Shown here: one piece after another, positions 8,966-18,408 of the stretch | Numbering within the stretch: position 1 is the first letter of the stretch | Layout: each line of letters opens with the position of its first letter | Assembly: GCF_009789235.1 (NCBI RefSeq) | Contig: NZ_WSTB01000006.1 | Span: forward strand, 124,001 to 188,000 | Direction of reading: 5' to 3' | DNA: 64,000 nt | DNA from: Flavobacterium hydrocarbonoxydans | Lineage (GTDB): Bacteria > Bacteroidota > Bacteroidia > Flavobacteriales > Flavobacteriaceae | Translations under genes and position numbers: made by a program | Notes under the pieces: model-generated | The model's database searches: none | What the model was told of the DNA's origin: nothing | Seen by the model: the letters and a program-made list of their open reading frames with translations, nothing else

Positions 8966-9514
8966 ATGACAGAAACTATTAAAAATGAATTGCAAAAAGT
9001 TGATTTTTGGCTAACAATAATTCAAGATTCGATATCAGGATTAACTATTGGTTCTACAATTGCATTGATAGGATATTTCATTTGGAAAAAGCAAAATTTA
9101 TATTCAAAAAAATTTGATGTTTATATAAATGTTATTTCAAGTATTGAGGAAATTCAAAGAGTTATTACACATTCAATAATACTCAAAAAAATACCTCATT
9201 TTAATAAGTTCTTTGAACTTGATGCTAACATATTTTTAGACTTGAAAAAGAATAAAATATTATTTATTTCATTTTTTGGAGAAAAACACAACGATAAAAT
9301 TGAGTACTTTATTAATATCAATGAACATATTAAAAGAGTTCAATTCTCTTATGAAGAAGAAGATTCAACCATCACTCATTTTTTTACCGAAGAAGAAATT
9401 ACACCCCAAATATTGCGAGATCATAAACAAGATGTGATTTATAAAATGCACGAATATAGCAAGGAACTCAAGCTTGTTTCAAAAGGCTTGAAGAGATATG
9501 CATTATTAAAATAA
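8966..9514 (+). CDS. Hypothetical single-pass membrane protein in the RM/Hachiman cluster
   Basis: ATG at 8966, two bases after the hsdS stop, is preferred to a TTG two codons upstream. The 182-residue product has one clear hydrophobic helix (ISGLTIGSTIALIGYFIW, about residues 21-38) followed by lysines, so the larger C-terminal part should lie in the cytoplasm. No known domain was recognised. Tight packing between hsdS and hamA suggests co-expression; the membrane anchor would suit a defence effector or sensor, but there is no motif support. Confidence 0.75.
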   Translation: MTETIKNELQKVDFWLTIIQDSISGLTIGSTIALIGYFIWKKQNLYSKKFDVYINVISSIEEIQRVITHSIILKKIPHFNKFFELDANIFLDLKKNKILFISFFGEKHNDKIEYFININEHIKRVQFSYEEEDSTITHFFTEEEITPQILRDHKQDVIYKMHEYSKELKLVSKGLKRYALLK

Positions 9515-9530
9515 CTTTTTAAAATACTTC

Positions 9531-10364
9531 ATGTCTTTAACAATAACAAATAAAACTAAAAGCAAATGTTCTAAATATGAATTTAGTATTTATGAGCATA
9601 CCTTAACATTACCTGATTTAGATAATTACATTCTTGATATTCTATATGATGAAACAAAATTAAATTATTTATTTCAAGTCAATGAACCTTTAAAAAAAGA
9701 TGATCGAATCAAGCAACTACAAAGATTTATAGGAAATCCTTTTAGAAATAGAGAAGAAAAAGTACTTGATTCTGAAATTCGGCAAAACATTAAAGATAAT
9801 GAAAGCAAACAATCGTACTATACTTTTTTTGCAGAAGCTTTATTAGCAAGGCTTAATATTGATTTTATTGATAATAAATTAATTACTGGTGTAGTAAGTA
9901 TTGGGGACAATATTAGTGTTACTGGTCATGGTGCAGATGCATGTATGTATTCTGATGATATTTTGGTTTTAGGAGAAGCTAAGTTTTATGGTGAATTATA
10001 TGGTGGAGCATATAAAATAACTAATGACACATCATTTATTAGTAAACTAGAAGATTTCATAGCTCGAATAAATGGAACAAATAATGTTGTATTAAAAGGT
10101 ATTAATGGTGACATAACTACTAAAACAGAGGATGAAATAAAAAAAACACCTTTAATTTTAACTGGCTTTGTTTTACACACAATTGAAAATCCAATCACAA
10201 AATATGAGAAGTCTTATAATTTAGTAGATAAAATTAATATTAAAGATTTTTCAAGTGACTATAAAATACATTTATACCACCTACCAATTGAATCTAAAAA
10301 TGACTTAATTTTTAAAGCTCAAAGGGTTGCTCTAGATTTAATAATTAAAGAAAAGGGACTATGA
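9531..10364 (+). CDS. hamA: Hachiman effector nuclease HamA (DUF1837)
   Basis: The 277-residue protein contains GHGADACMYSDDILVLGEAKFY (residues 130-151): Asp135, hydrophobic strand, then Glu-Ala-Lys at 148-150. This is the DUF1837 PD-(D/E)XK core of HamA, the DNA-degrading effector of Hachiman. It ends in a 4-base overlap with the start of the helicase gene, the arrangement expected for hamA-hamB. In the known system HamB senses aberrant DNA and releases HamA nuclease activity. Located inside a type I RM operon. Confidence 0.88.
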   Translation: MSLTITNKTKSKCSKYEFSIYEHTLTLPDLDNYILDILYDETKLNYLFQVNEPLKKDDRIKQLQRFIGNPFRNREEKVLDSEIRQNIKDNESKQSYYTFFAEALLARLNIDFIDNKLITGVVSIGDNISVTGHGADACMYSDDILVLGEAKFYGELYGGAYKITNDTSFISKLEDFIARINGTNNVVLKGINGDITTKTEDEIKKTPLILTGFVLHTIENPITKYEKSYNLVDKINIKDFSSDYKIHLYHLPIESKNDLIFKAQRVALDLIIKEKGL

Positions 10365-12379
10365 TAGATTCAGAAAATGAATTGATAAATCAAGAAAATA
10401 GAGAAGTTGTTATTAAGCTTTTAGATGATTCTAATAGCAAAGTGAGCTTAGAAGATTTATTCTTATTTGATTTATCTCCATATTACAAAGAAAAAATTGA
10501 AGATTCCTTTTTTTCAAAACAACTTGAATTTATTCAGGAAAGAAATTTATTGAGTCACAATCCAAACATTTCATTCACATCTGAACAGATTACCATATAT
10601 AATAAGATCGTTGAAAATGAAAGAAGTATAGTGTCTGCACCAACAAGTTTTGGTAAAACTATGCTTATCAAAGAATATATATATAACTATCAACCCAAGA
10701 AAATTGTATTCATAGTACCTACTAATTCTTTGGCAGATGAATTATTAGATGATTTTAAAAATTTGTTTGAAAATATGAGTTACACCATTTTTGACTCTAT
10801 TAAAAATCTAGAAAAAATTAATGAAAAAAGTATTTTTATTGGTACTCAAGAAAAATATTACAATCTAATTCAATTCTATGATAAGATTGATTTATTTGTT
10901 ATAGACGAAGCATATAAACTTACTGATCCAATCAAAGGCAGTAGAGAAGTTATCTTAAATCGTTCTTTCATTGACACTTTAGAAAATTCAAATAAAATTA
11001 TCTTATTAATGCCATTAGTTAATTCACTAAGTGGTTTAGGGCATTTAAATTTTGAAATTTTAAAATCAGATTATGCACCGGTAGCAAAAAGTTTTCAGTC
11101 GAGTAAGAAATTAGATAAAAAAATTAATGAAACAATATCTGAAAATAACAAAACAAATCTTATTTATTTCAGCTCACCAAAATATCTTGAAAAATTCTAT
11201 TTAAAAAATCTAAAAAACATTAGTAATCCCATAGCAGTAAGTGATAATTGGGTTAAAAGAGTTGAAGAAGATTTCCATCCAGAATGGTTACCAATCCAAG
11301 CTTTAAAATCCGGTATTGGAATACATTATGGTCCAATGCCTAAATTCATACAAAAAAAAGTAATCGAACTTTTTAAAACAAGAGCAATAAATAATATTCT
11401 TGCCACAAACTCCATTATTGAAGGTGTAAATACACCAACAAAAAACATTTATATAGCAAACTCAAATGACATATTAGGAAAAAATGATCTAGTTAAGTTT
11501 AAAAATTTGATTGGTAGAGCTGGAAGATTAGGAGAGCATAAAGTAGGAGAGATTTTTTATTGGGAAAAACATCAATCGCAATTTGAAAGTGCTAATTTAT
11601 CCTATGAAAAAATTGATATTCAATTTGTCATCGAGAATAGAGCAGAGATTATAGAAATCAACAGAGAGGATGAAAGTGAGGAAAAAATAGATTCTAAGGA
11701 TGACAATTCCAATGAAAACAAAAACACTTTAAAAAATTTATTAGATAATTCCAATTATTCTAATGTACCTCATTTGGAAGTAAGTAAACTACTAAATACC
11801 CATGGATTTACCCTTAACCAATTGATAACTTTAATTAATTACATAAAGGAAAAAGACAAAATATATTTACTTGGAATTATTGGGAAGATAAATAAAGGAA
11901 TAGATACGAATGCATACAATGTCGCTTTAAATCATAAATTTAAATCATTTAATGAAATGGTTGAAGAATTACATATTTTAAAACCTAATGAAGAAAAGTC
12001 GAAAATCATCTCTTTACTTATAGATATGATATACAGTGTATTGCCATTTAGAATAATACCATTAATAAATTTCACAATAGATATCAATGAACTATATAAA
12101 GAACATAATCTAAAAAGTTTACTAAAAGATGACGTTATAAAAGAAGCGAATAGTAGAAAAGCTCAATTTTACAGCAAATTTATTGGTATTGAAAATCCAA
12201 CTCATGAATCTTTAGTTATTGTGAATAAGTTGTTTGAATATGGAATTCCTTATCAACGAGTAAGGCCTTATCTAAAAGAGTTAACAGAAAAACTACCTAA
12301 TAAATTCTCGATTCACGATATTAAAAAAATAATATTTGAAAATAATTCAATGGAAGATTTGAGAATATACTTTGAATAG
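10361..12379 (+). CDS. hamB: Hachiman helicase HamB
   Basis: The 672-residue superfamily 2 helicase has motif I APTSFGKT (about residues 90-97), motif Ia IVFIVPTNSLADEL, an unusual motif II VIDEAYKL (about 179-186) close to the DEFYK form I associate with HamB, and motif VI NLIGRAGRLGEHK (about 382-394). Residues 440-460 form an acidic linker. The protein is shorter than many HamB proteins, so part of the C-terminal region may be reduced. It overlaps hamA by 4 bases. It should act as the ATP-driven DNA sensor that controls HamA. Confidence 0.88.
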   Translation: MIDSENELINQENREVVIKLLDDSNSKVSLEDLFLFDLSPYYKEKIEDSFFSKQLEFIQERNLLSHNPNISFTSEQITIYNKIVENERSIVSAPTSFGKTMLIKEYIYNYQPKKIVFIVPTNSLADELLDDFKNLFENMSYTIFDSIKNLEKINEKSIFIGTQEKYYNLIQFYDKIDLFVIDEAYKLTDPIKGSREVILNRSFIDTLENSNKIILLMPLVNSLSGLGHLNFEILKSDYAPVAKSFQSSKKLDKKINETISENNKTNLIYFSSPKYLEKFYLKNLKNISNPIAVSDNWVKRVEEDFHPEWLPIQALKSGIGIHYGPMPKFIQKKVIELFKTRAINNILATNSIIEGVNTPTKNIYIANSNDILGKNDLVKFKNLIGRAGRLGEHKVGEIFYWEKHQSQFESANLSYEKIDIQFVIENRAEIIEINREDESEEKIDSKDDNSNENKNTLKNLLDNSNYSNVPHLEVSKLLNTHGFTLNQLITLINYIKEKDKIYLLGIIGKINKGIDTNAYNVALNHKFKSFNEMVEELHILKPNEEKSKIISLLIDMIYSVLPFRIIPLINFTIDINELYKEHNLKSLLKDDVIKEANSRKAQFYSKFIGIENPTHESLVIVNKLFEYGIPYQRVRPYLKELTEKLPNKFSIHDIKKIIFENNSMEDLRIYFE

Positions 12380-12382
12380 TTA

Positions 12383-13162
12383 ATGATGGAAAAAGTTATA
12401 AACAATAGAAAATGTATTTGGTGTTTAGAAACTGAACCCAACGTAACTTTTATTAAAAAAGCACACACCATTCCTAAGTCATTAGGAGGACAGAATTTCA
12501 ATAAGAATATTTGCGATGATTGCAATTATTATTTTGGAAACAGAGATAGCCATAATGGTAAATATTCGATTGAAGTAGCCTTAAAAGAAGCTTTTACAAT
12601 TTCAAGAAAAAGATTCTTACTCGGAAATATTACTAAAAGAAAAGTGGGTGAATTCAAATCTCAATTCTTTGAAATGAAAGAACGAAATGGTAAATATCGC
12701 TTAGCTTCTAAGCCATCTTTTATGTTTGCTTCGCAATCTGAGCTTTGCCGAGCATTTAAAAGAGGATTTTACAAAATGTATTTTGAAGAACTCAATAGAC
12801 AACGAAAAGTAGGCTACGAAGCAAGTTTTGATGTAATAAGAAGTTTTGCAAGATATAATAAAGGAGACTTGCCTATATTGTATTTCACCAGAAAGATAGG
12901 GGTTATGATATTTTTTAATAGAGAAGCAGAAACACCTATTTTGTATTTCGATAGGATGAACTATTTATACTCAGATAGCAAATTTGCAGAGATTGAATTT
13001 TTAGGTCATGTATTTGGTTTTCCTATTTCCAATTTTTCGAAAGAGGAATTTGAAAATTATGCACTTCGCTCTATAGAAATAAAAAAAGATTTTTTTACCG
13101 AAGCTAAGATTATAAGTAAGTTCACCGATATTGATATAGCTTTAAACATTATGAACAGTTAA
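12383..13162 (+). CDS. HNH endonuclease-like protein
   Basis: The 259-residue protein has a zinc knuckle CIWC (Cys11, Cys14), then HTIPKSLGG (His28 area), then NICDDC (Cys46, Cys49): together an HNH nuclease fold in the first 55 residues. The C-terminal 200 residues are unrecognised and may bind substrate. It begins three bases after the hamB stop, so it is probably translated from the same message. HNH genes are not a standard part of Hachiman, so it is either an added effector or an independent defence gene. ATG at 12386 is an equally good start. Confidence 0.75.
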   Translation: MMEKVINNRKCIWCLETEPNVTFIKKAHTIPKSLGGQNFNKNICDDCNYYFGNRDSHNGKYSIEVALKEAFTISRKRFLLGNITKRKVGEFKSQFFEMKERNGKYRLASKPSFMFASQSELCRAFKRGFYKMYFEELNRQRKVGYEASFDVIRSFARYNKGDLPILYFTRKIGVMIFFNREAETPILYFDRMNYLYSDSKFAEIEFLGHVFGFPISNFSKEEFENYALRSIEIKKDFFTEAKIISKFTDIDIALNIMNS

Positions 13163-13224
13163 GTTTTTGTCCGTTTGATATTCAAATCTTCACTGTATTA
13201 TATTTCGAAAAAAACAGCAGGAAT

Positions 13225-13260
13225 AAATGTCCAGTTTTTTATATAAAAAACTGGACATTT
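13225..13260. promoter_or_regulatory. 36-bp perfect palindrome, probable AbiEi operator
   Basis: AAATGTCCAGTTTTTT (13225-13240) is mirrored exactly by AAAAAACTGGACATTT (13245-13260) around ATAT. It lies 28 bases before abiEi and ends 4 bases before the -7 promoter element, so a bound protein would cover the -33 region. AbiEi proteins are known to repress their own promoters by binding inverted repeats, which makes this the likely autoregulatory operator. Confidence 0.75.
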
Positions 13261-13264
13261 TATA

Positions 13265-13272
13265 TATATTTG
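13265..13272 (+). promoter_or_regulatory. Bacteroidota -7 promoter element for abiEi-abiEii-hsdR
   Basis: TATATTTG fits the TAnnTTTG consensus and lies 16 bases before the abiEi start codon, giving a very short leader. It is the only clear promoter between HNH and hsdR, so it should drive abiEi, abiEii and probably hsdR. Confidence 0.6.
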
Positions 13273-13288
13273 CATTAACTAGTATAGT

Positions 13289-14014
13289 ATGAAAACTACT
13301 GATTACATTGCAACTACCATAGATCGATTACCCAAAGGGTATGTCTTCACCTATGCAGACTTTACTACTGAGGTGAATAAAAAAGAAGCGGTAATCAAAG
13401 CGTTGAACAGAATGGTAGTTTCAGGTAAGATTGCTAAACTAGCTAAAGGGAAATATTACAAACCTGAGAATACACCTTTTGGCAATCTAGAACCTAATCA
13501 ATTTCAAGTCGTAAAAGATTTACTTGAAGATGATGGAAAAACAATTGGCTATCTTACAGGTTTCAGTATTTACAACCAATTAGGATTGACCACACAATTA
13601 AGCAATACTATACAAATTGCTAAGAATGAAATCCGTCCAATGCTAAAACGAGATCGTTATACCATTAAATTTATCAAGCAAAAAAATACCATCACTAAGG
13701 AAAACGTTCCATTGTTACAAATTTTAGATTCTATTCGTTATATAAAAAAAATACCCGATACTACTATAGCTTCTGCTTGTATGCGATTAACAGCAATACT
13801 TAAAACTTTAAACGAAAAAGATGCAAATTCTTTGGTTCGTTTATCTCAAAAATATCCTCCTGCTACGAGAGCGCTATTAGGCGCATTATTGGAAGAATCT
13901 GGAATTATACAATTTCAAGAATTATTACAGAAAAACTTAAATCCTATTACCAAATATAAACTTTCGGGAGTTTCTAGTGTTTTAAAAACCGCTGAAAAAT
14001 GGAATTTATTATGA
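13289..14014 (+). CDS. abiEi: AbiEi-type antitoxin / transcriptional autorepressor
   Basis: The 241-residue protein starts with a winged-helix region (FTYADFTTEVNKKEAVIKAL, residues 19-38, then GKIAKLAKGKYYKPE), matching the DNA-binding domain of AbiEi/DUF6088 antitoxins, followed by the C-terminal antitoxin domain (PPATRALLGALLEESG). It should neutralise AbiEii and repress through the palindrome directly upstream. The ATGA overlap with the next gene supports coupled expression. Type IV toxin-antitoxin systems of this kind act in abortive infection. Confidence 0.85.
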   Translation: MKTTDYIATTIDRLPKGYVFTYADFTTEVNKKEAVIKALNRMVVSGKIAKLAKGKYYKPENTPFGNLEPNQFQVVKDLLEDDGKTIGYLTGFSIYNQLGLTTQLSNTIQIAKNEIRPMLKRDRYTIKFIKQKNTITKENVPLLQILDSIRYIKKIPDTTIASACMRLTAILKTLNEKDANSLVRLSQKYPPATRALLGALLEESGIIQFQELLQKNLNPITKYKLSGVSSVLKTAEKWNLL

Positions 14015-14991
14015 AGCTACATCAAAACAAACAACTCTTTAGACAAGCTATACAATTTACAGCACAAACACTTGGAATACCAGAAATCTATGTGGAAAAG
14101 GATTATTGGGTCACATTAGTATTACATACACTTTATCATAGTGATATAAAAAATGAGGTCGTTTTTAAAGGAGGAACTGCTTTATCCAAATGCTTTGGGT
14201 TGATTGAGCGATTTTCTGAAGATATTGATTTAGTAGTACTACGAGAAGCAGGTGATTCAGGAAATAAATTGACGAATAGAATTAAAAAAATAAGTACATT
14301 AGTTTCTACAGTTCTTCCAGAAATAGCTGTAGAAAACATTACTCAAAAAATGGGTATGAACCGAAAAACCGCACATACTTATAACAAAGAATTTACAGGA
14401 AATTATGGTCAAGTTCGTGATGTGGTTATTGTCGAAGCCACTTGGCTTGGCTACCATGAACCTTATACCAAAGCAATTGTAAGTTCATATGTATATGAAA
14501 TGATGATAAAAAACAATCAAGAGGCATTAACACATGAATATGAACTACTCCCTTTTGAGGTATTAGCCTTAGAACCTGTGCGAACGGTGTGTGAAAAAAT
14601 CATGAGTCTGGTTCGTTTCTCTTATTCAGCTGATCCAATGTTAGATTTAAAAAATAAAATCAGGCATACATACGACTTGCATTTATTACTTCAAAACGAA
14701 GTAATAAATACTTTTTTTGAATCAGCAGATTTTGACATATTACTTAATAAAGTAGCTCAAGATGATGTAGATAGTTACAGAAATGACAATCTTTGGCTCC
14801 AAAATCATCCTAACGATTCCTGGTTATTTAAAGATCTTAATACAAGCTGGAACACACTCAAAAATTCTTATACCACTGATTTTGGAGAATTAGTATTGGG
14901 ACCATTACCAGATGAAGCAGAAATAGCTAAAACATTATTAAGAATTAGTAAACGAATGGAGAGCATCCAGTGGACTATTAAAATACCTTGA
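14011..14991 (+). CDS. abiEii: AbiEii-type nucleotidyltransferase toxin
   Basis: I chose ATG 14011, which overlaps the abiEi stop by 4 bases; an in-frame ATG at 13999 would add four residues. The 326-residue protein has the nucleotidyltransferase signature KGGTALSK (about residues 52-59) and the metal-binding SEDIDLV (about 69-75), as in AbiEii/MenA-like toxins that modify tRNA ends or otherwise block translation. It is followed after a single base by hsdR, unusual for a toxin gene and suggesting that toxin, antitoxin and restriction subunit share one transcript. Confidence 0.88.
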   Translation: MKLHQNKQLFRQAIQFTAQTLGIPEIYVEKDYWVTLVLHTLYHSDIKNEVVFKGGTALSKCFGLIERFSEDIDLVVLREAGDSGNKLTNRIKKISTLVSTVLPEIAVENITQKMGMNRKTAHTYNKEFTGNYGQVRDVVIVEATWLGYHEPYTKAIVSSYVYEMMIKNNQEALTHEYELLPFEVLALEPVRTVCEKIMSLVRFSYSADPMLDLKNKIRHTYDLHLLLQNEVINTFFESADFDILLNKVAQDDVDSYRNDNLWLQNHPNDSWLFKDLNTSWNTLKNSYTTDFGELVLGPLPDEAEIAKTLLRISKRMESIQWTIKIP

Positions 14992-14992
14992 T

Positions 14993-17900
14993 ATGAAATT
15001 TACTGAATCACAATTAGAACAGGCTTTTATCAGTTTACTACAAGAAGAGAAAATGACTCATCTTGCCGGTGGTGATGTCCGTAAATCTGAATTAAATGAA
15101 GTATCAGAACCTCAAGCAATTTACGGTCACGTTGTAAGCGAAACAGTTTTGCTAAAAGAAGATTTTAAAAACTATTTGCAATCTCAATATACTACTGAAA
15201 ATATTACAGAAAGCGAAATTGACTCAATCATTAGAAGCTTAGAAAGACTACCTGCTTCTGATTTATACGAAAGTAATAAAACCATTATGAAAATGGTATC
15301 AGATGGTTTTTTATTGAAACGAGAAGACCGAAATCAAAAAGACTTCTACATTCAATTAATTGATTATTCTGCAAAAGACAATAACATCTACAGAATTGTC
15401 AACCAATTAGCAATTAGAGGTTATGAAATTCGTATACCAGATTTAATTTTATACATCAACGGGATACCATTGGTAGTTTTTGAGTTCAAAACTGCCATAC
15501 AAGAAAATACAACTATGCATGACGCATATGTTCAAATAACAACACGTTATAAAAGAGATATTCCGGAACTATTTAAATATAATGCATTTTGCGTAATTAG
15601 CGATGGTGCCAATACCAAAGCAGGCTCCTTTTTTGCTCCATATGAATTCTTTTATGCATGGCGTAAAATTGAAGGTATGCCAAACGAAGTAGACGGTATA
15701 GATGCAATGTTTACGCTTATTCAAGGCATGTTCAATCGCAATAGACTGAGAGACATTATCCAAAACTTTATATACTTGCCGGATAGTTCTAAAAAGAATG
15801 AAAAAATTGTCTGTAGATATCCACAATATTATGCTGCTACAAAACTATTCGAAAACATAAAACTGCACCAAAAACCTTTAGGTGATGGTAAAGGCGGAAC
15901 TTATTTTGGAACAACAGGCTGTGGAAAGAGCTTCACTATGCTTTACCTAAGCCGTTTATTAATGCGCAGTAAACACTTTGCAAGCCCAACTATTGTAATT
16001 ATCACAGACAGGACTGATTTGGACGATCAATTATCCGGGCAGTTTACTAACGCAAAAGGATTTGTTGGTGACGAATCAATTATTAGTGTTGAAAGCCGAA
16101 GTGATTTAAGAGAATTGCTTCAAGGTAGAAACAGTGGCGGTGTGTTTTTAACAACTATTCATAAATTTACTGAAGACACAAAATTACTAACAGATCGTAC
16201 TAATGTGATCTGTATCTCAGATGAAGCACATCGTAGCCAGACCAATCTTGATCAAAAAGTCAAAATTACAGAAACAGGCGTAAAAAAGTCATTTGGTTTT
16301 GCAAAGCACCTGCATGATTCACTTCCAAATGCAACATTTGTTGGTTTTACAGGCACACCTATTGACTCGACAATAGATGTCTTTGGCGATATAATTGACG
16401 CTTATACAATGACTGAATCTGTTGCTGATGAAATAACAGTTCGTATTGTCTACGAAGGACGTGCAGCTAAAGTACTGCTCAATAATAGCAAACTTCAAGA
16501 AATTGAAGATTATTATAATCGTTGTGCAGAAGAAGGTAGTAATGAAAATCAGGTTGAGGAAAGTAAAAAAGCAATGTCACAGATGAATGCAATCATTGGT
16601 GATCCTACCAGATTAGCAACAATAGCAGAAGACTTTATAACTCATTATGAAAAACGAATTGCAGAAGGTGCTACAGTAAAAGGAAAAGCAATGTTTGTTT
16701 GTAGTAACCGTCAAATTGCTTTCGAGTTATATAAAAATATTATTGACTTACGTCCAGAATGGGGTATTATAAAGATAGCAGAAGAAGATATTGAACTTAC
16801 TGAAAAGGAAAAAAAGGAAATCAAACCAATGGAACGCATTAAGATGGTTATGACCCGTGGTAAAGATGACCATGCTGATCTGTATAATTTATTAGGCACA
16901 AAAGAAGATAGAAAGGAATTTGATCGTCAGTTCAAAAATGAAAAATCGAATTTTAAAATTGCTATTGTTGTCGACATGTGGCTAACAGGCTTCGATGTTC
17001 CTTTTCTTGACACGATGTATATTGACAAACCAATTCAACGCCACAACTTAATTCAAACAATTTCAAGAGTAAATCGAAAATTTGAAGGGAAAGAAAAGGG
17101 ATTAGTTGTAGATTATATTGGAATTAAAAAACAAATGAATTTAGCACTTGCACAATATAGCAATGCTGATTCCCAAAATATAGAAGATATTGAACAATCT
17201 ATTGTAGTAGTAAAAGATCAACTAGATCTTCTAAATAAACTATTTCACAAGTTTGATACTTTAAAATATCTTAATGGTACACCTCTTGACCAACTTAAAT
17301 CATTAAACGAAGCAGCTGAATTTATACAACTTACACAAGAATTAGAAAAGAGATTCATGTACATTGTTAAACGTTTAAAATCAGGCTACGATATCTGTTC
17401 CGGAAGCGGAGTGTTCAATGACGTTGAAAGAGATTTGATTCATTTCTATCTAGCAATACGCTCGATAATCTTTAAATTAACCAAAGGAGAAGCACCAGAC
17501 GCAGCAAGAATGAATAATAGGGTTAAGCAAATGCTTCAGGAAGCTATTGAAAGTAATGGTGTGGAAGAAATCTTTAAATTAGGTGATGAAAGCCAAACTG
17601 AAGTTGACATCTTTTCAGATGATTATATGGCAAAAATTGATAAAATAAAATTGCCGAATACAAAGATAAAGCTATTACAAAAATTACTATTGAAAGCAAT
17701 TGACGATGTAAAAAAAGTAAATAAAATTACTGGTATTGATTTTTCGAAAAGATTACAATTTATAGTTGATAAATATAATGAACGTAAAGAAAGTGATGTT
17801 TTGCGAAGCGAAGTCCTTGAAGATTTTACAGATGAAATTATAGATTTGTATTATGCCCTAAAAAAAGAAAAAGAATCTTTTAAAGATCTTGGAATTGATT

Positions 17901-18184
17901 TTGAAGAAAAAGCATTTTATGACATATTAAAATCGTTAGCCATCAAGTATGATTTCATTTATCCAGAAGAAAAATTAATTTCATTAGCTCAGAAAGTAAA
18001 GGTGGTAGTAGATGACAAAGCTAAGTATACGGACTGGTCAAAGAGAGAAGATATTAAAGCTGAGCTCAAAGTTGGACTGATAATTTTACTAGCTGAAAAT
18101 GGCTATCCACCAGTTGATCGTGACGAAGTTTATAAAGAAATTTTTGAGCAAGCTGAAAACTTTAAGAAATACAAAACTTATTAA
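14993..18184 (+). CDS. hsdR: Type I restriction endonuclease, ATP-dependent translocase subunit
   Basis: The 1063-residue protein has the N-terminal PD-(D/E)XK nuclease core (PDLILYINGIPLVVFEFKTA, about residues 147-166), Walker A GTTGCGKS (about 306-313), DEAHRSQ (about 409-415), TGTPI (about 452-456) and the later SF2 motif VDMWLTGFDVPFLDTMYIDKP. It translocates DNA and cuts it far from the unmethylated HsdMS site. It is separated from hsdMS by membrane protein, Hachiman, HNH and AbiE genes, and begins one base after abiEii, so it is likely under the AbiEi-controlled promoter as well as read-through from hsdM. Confidence 0.96.
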   Translation: MKFTESQLEQAFISLLQEEKMTHLAGGDVRKSELNEVSEPQAIYGHVVSETVLLKEDFKNYLQSQYTTENITESEIDSIIRSLERLPASDLYESNKTIMKMVSDGFLLKREDRNQKDFYIQLIDYSAKDNNIYRIVNQLAIRGYEIRIPDLILYINGIPLVVFEFKTAIQENTTMHDAYVQITTRYKRDIPELFKYNAFCVISDGANTKAGSFFAPYEFFYAWRKIEGMPNEVDGIDAMFTLIQGMFNRNRLRDIIQNFIYLPDSSKKNEKIVCRYPQYYAATKLFENIKLHQKPLGDGKGGTYFGTTGCGKSFTMLYLSRLLMRSKHFASPTIVIITDRTDLDDQLSGQFTNAKGFVGDESIISVESRSDLRELLQGRNSGGVFLTTIHKFTEDTKLLTDRTNVICISDEAHRSQTNLDQKVKITETGVKKSFGFAKHLHDSLPNATFVGFTGTPIDSTIDVFGDIIDAYTMTESVADEITVRIVYEGRAAKVLLNNSKLQEIEDYYNRCAEEGSNENQVEESKKAMSQMNAIIGDPTRLATIAEDFITHYEKRIAEGATVKGKAMFVCSNRQIAFELYKNIIDLRPEWGIIKIAEEDIELTEKEKKEIKPMERIKMVMTRGKDDHADLYNLLGTKEDRKEFDRQFKNEKSNFKIAIVVDMWLTGFDVPFLDTMYIDKPIQRHNLIQTISRVNRKFEGKEKGLVVDYIGIKKQMNLALAQYSNADSQNIEDIEQSIVVVKDQLDLLNKLFHKFDTLKYLNGTPLDQLKSLNEAAEFIQLTQELEKRFMYIVKRLKSGYDICSGSGVFNDVERDLIHFYLAIRSIIFKLTKGEAPDAARMNNRVKQMLQEAIESNGVEEIFKLGDESQTEVDIFSDDYMAKIDKIKLPNTKIKLLQKLLLKAIDDVKKVNKITGIDFSKRLQFIVDKYNERKESDVLRSEVLEDFTDEIIDLYYALKKEKESFKDLGIDFEEKAFYDILKSLAIKYDFIYPEEKLISLAQKVKVVVDDKAKYTDWSKREDIKAELKVGLIILLAENGYPPVDRDEVYKEIFEQAENFKKYKTY

Positions 18185-18273
18185 GATTTAAATCTTGATA
18201 TACAAACACATAGAGGTTTACATCAAAAGGTTGTTATTTTTCTAATATCTTATTTAATTTCGTCACAAAGTTA

Positions 18274-18371
18274 GGGAATCGTTCGCGGGCGCTAGCAAAA
18301 AATTCCCCCATAAATGCAGGAAAAAATTCCTGCTTTATTGCGTTGCTTTTTGCGCTTGCTAATCGATTCCC
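18274..18371. repeat. 98-bp structured inverted repeat before radC
   Basis: GGGAATCG (18274-18281) pairs with CGATTCCC (18364-18371); inside, AGCAAAAA pairs with TTTTTGC-type sequence and GCAGGAA (18316-18322) pairs with TTCCTGC (18327-18333) around AAAA. The result is a long branched hairpin, locally richer in GC than its surroundings. It lies about 40 bases before the radC-like gene. It could be a recombination or replication site of the island or a structured leader; it is not a simple terminator because no T-tract follows. Confidence 0.5.
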
Positions 18372-18408
18372 AGTCAATGTTCCATAATTAATTTAAAATA
18401 TAAAAATT

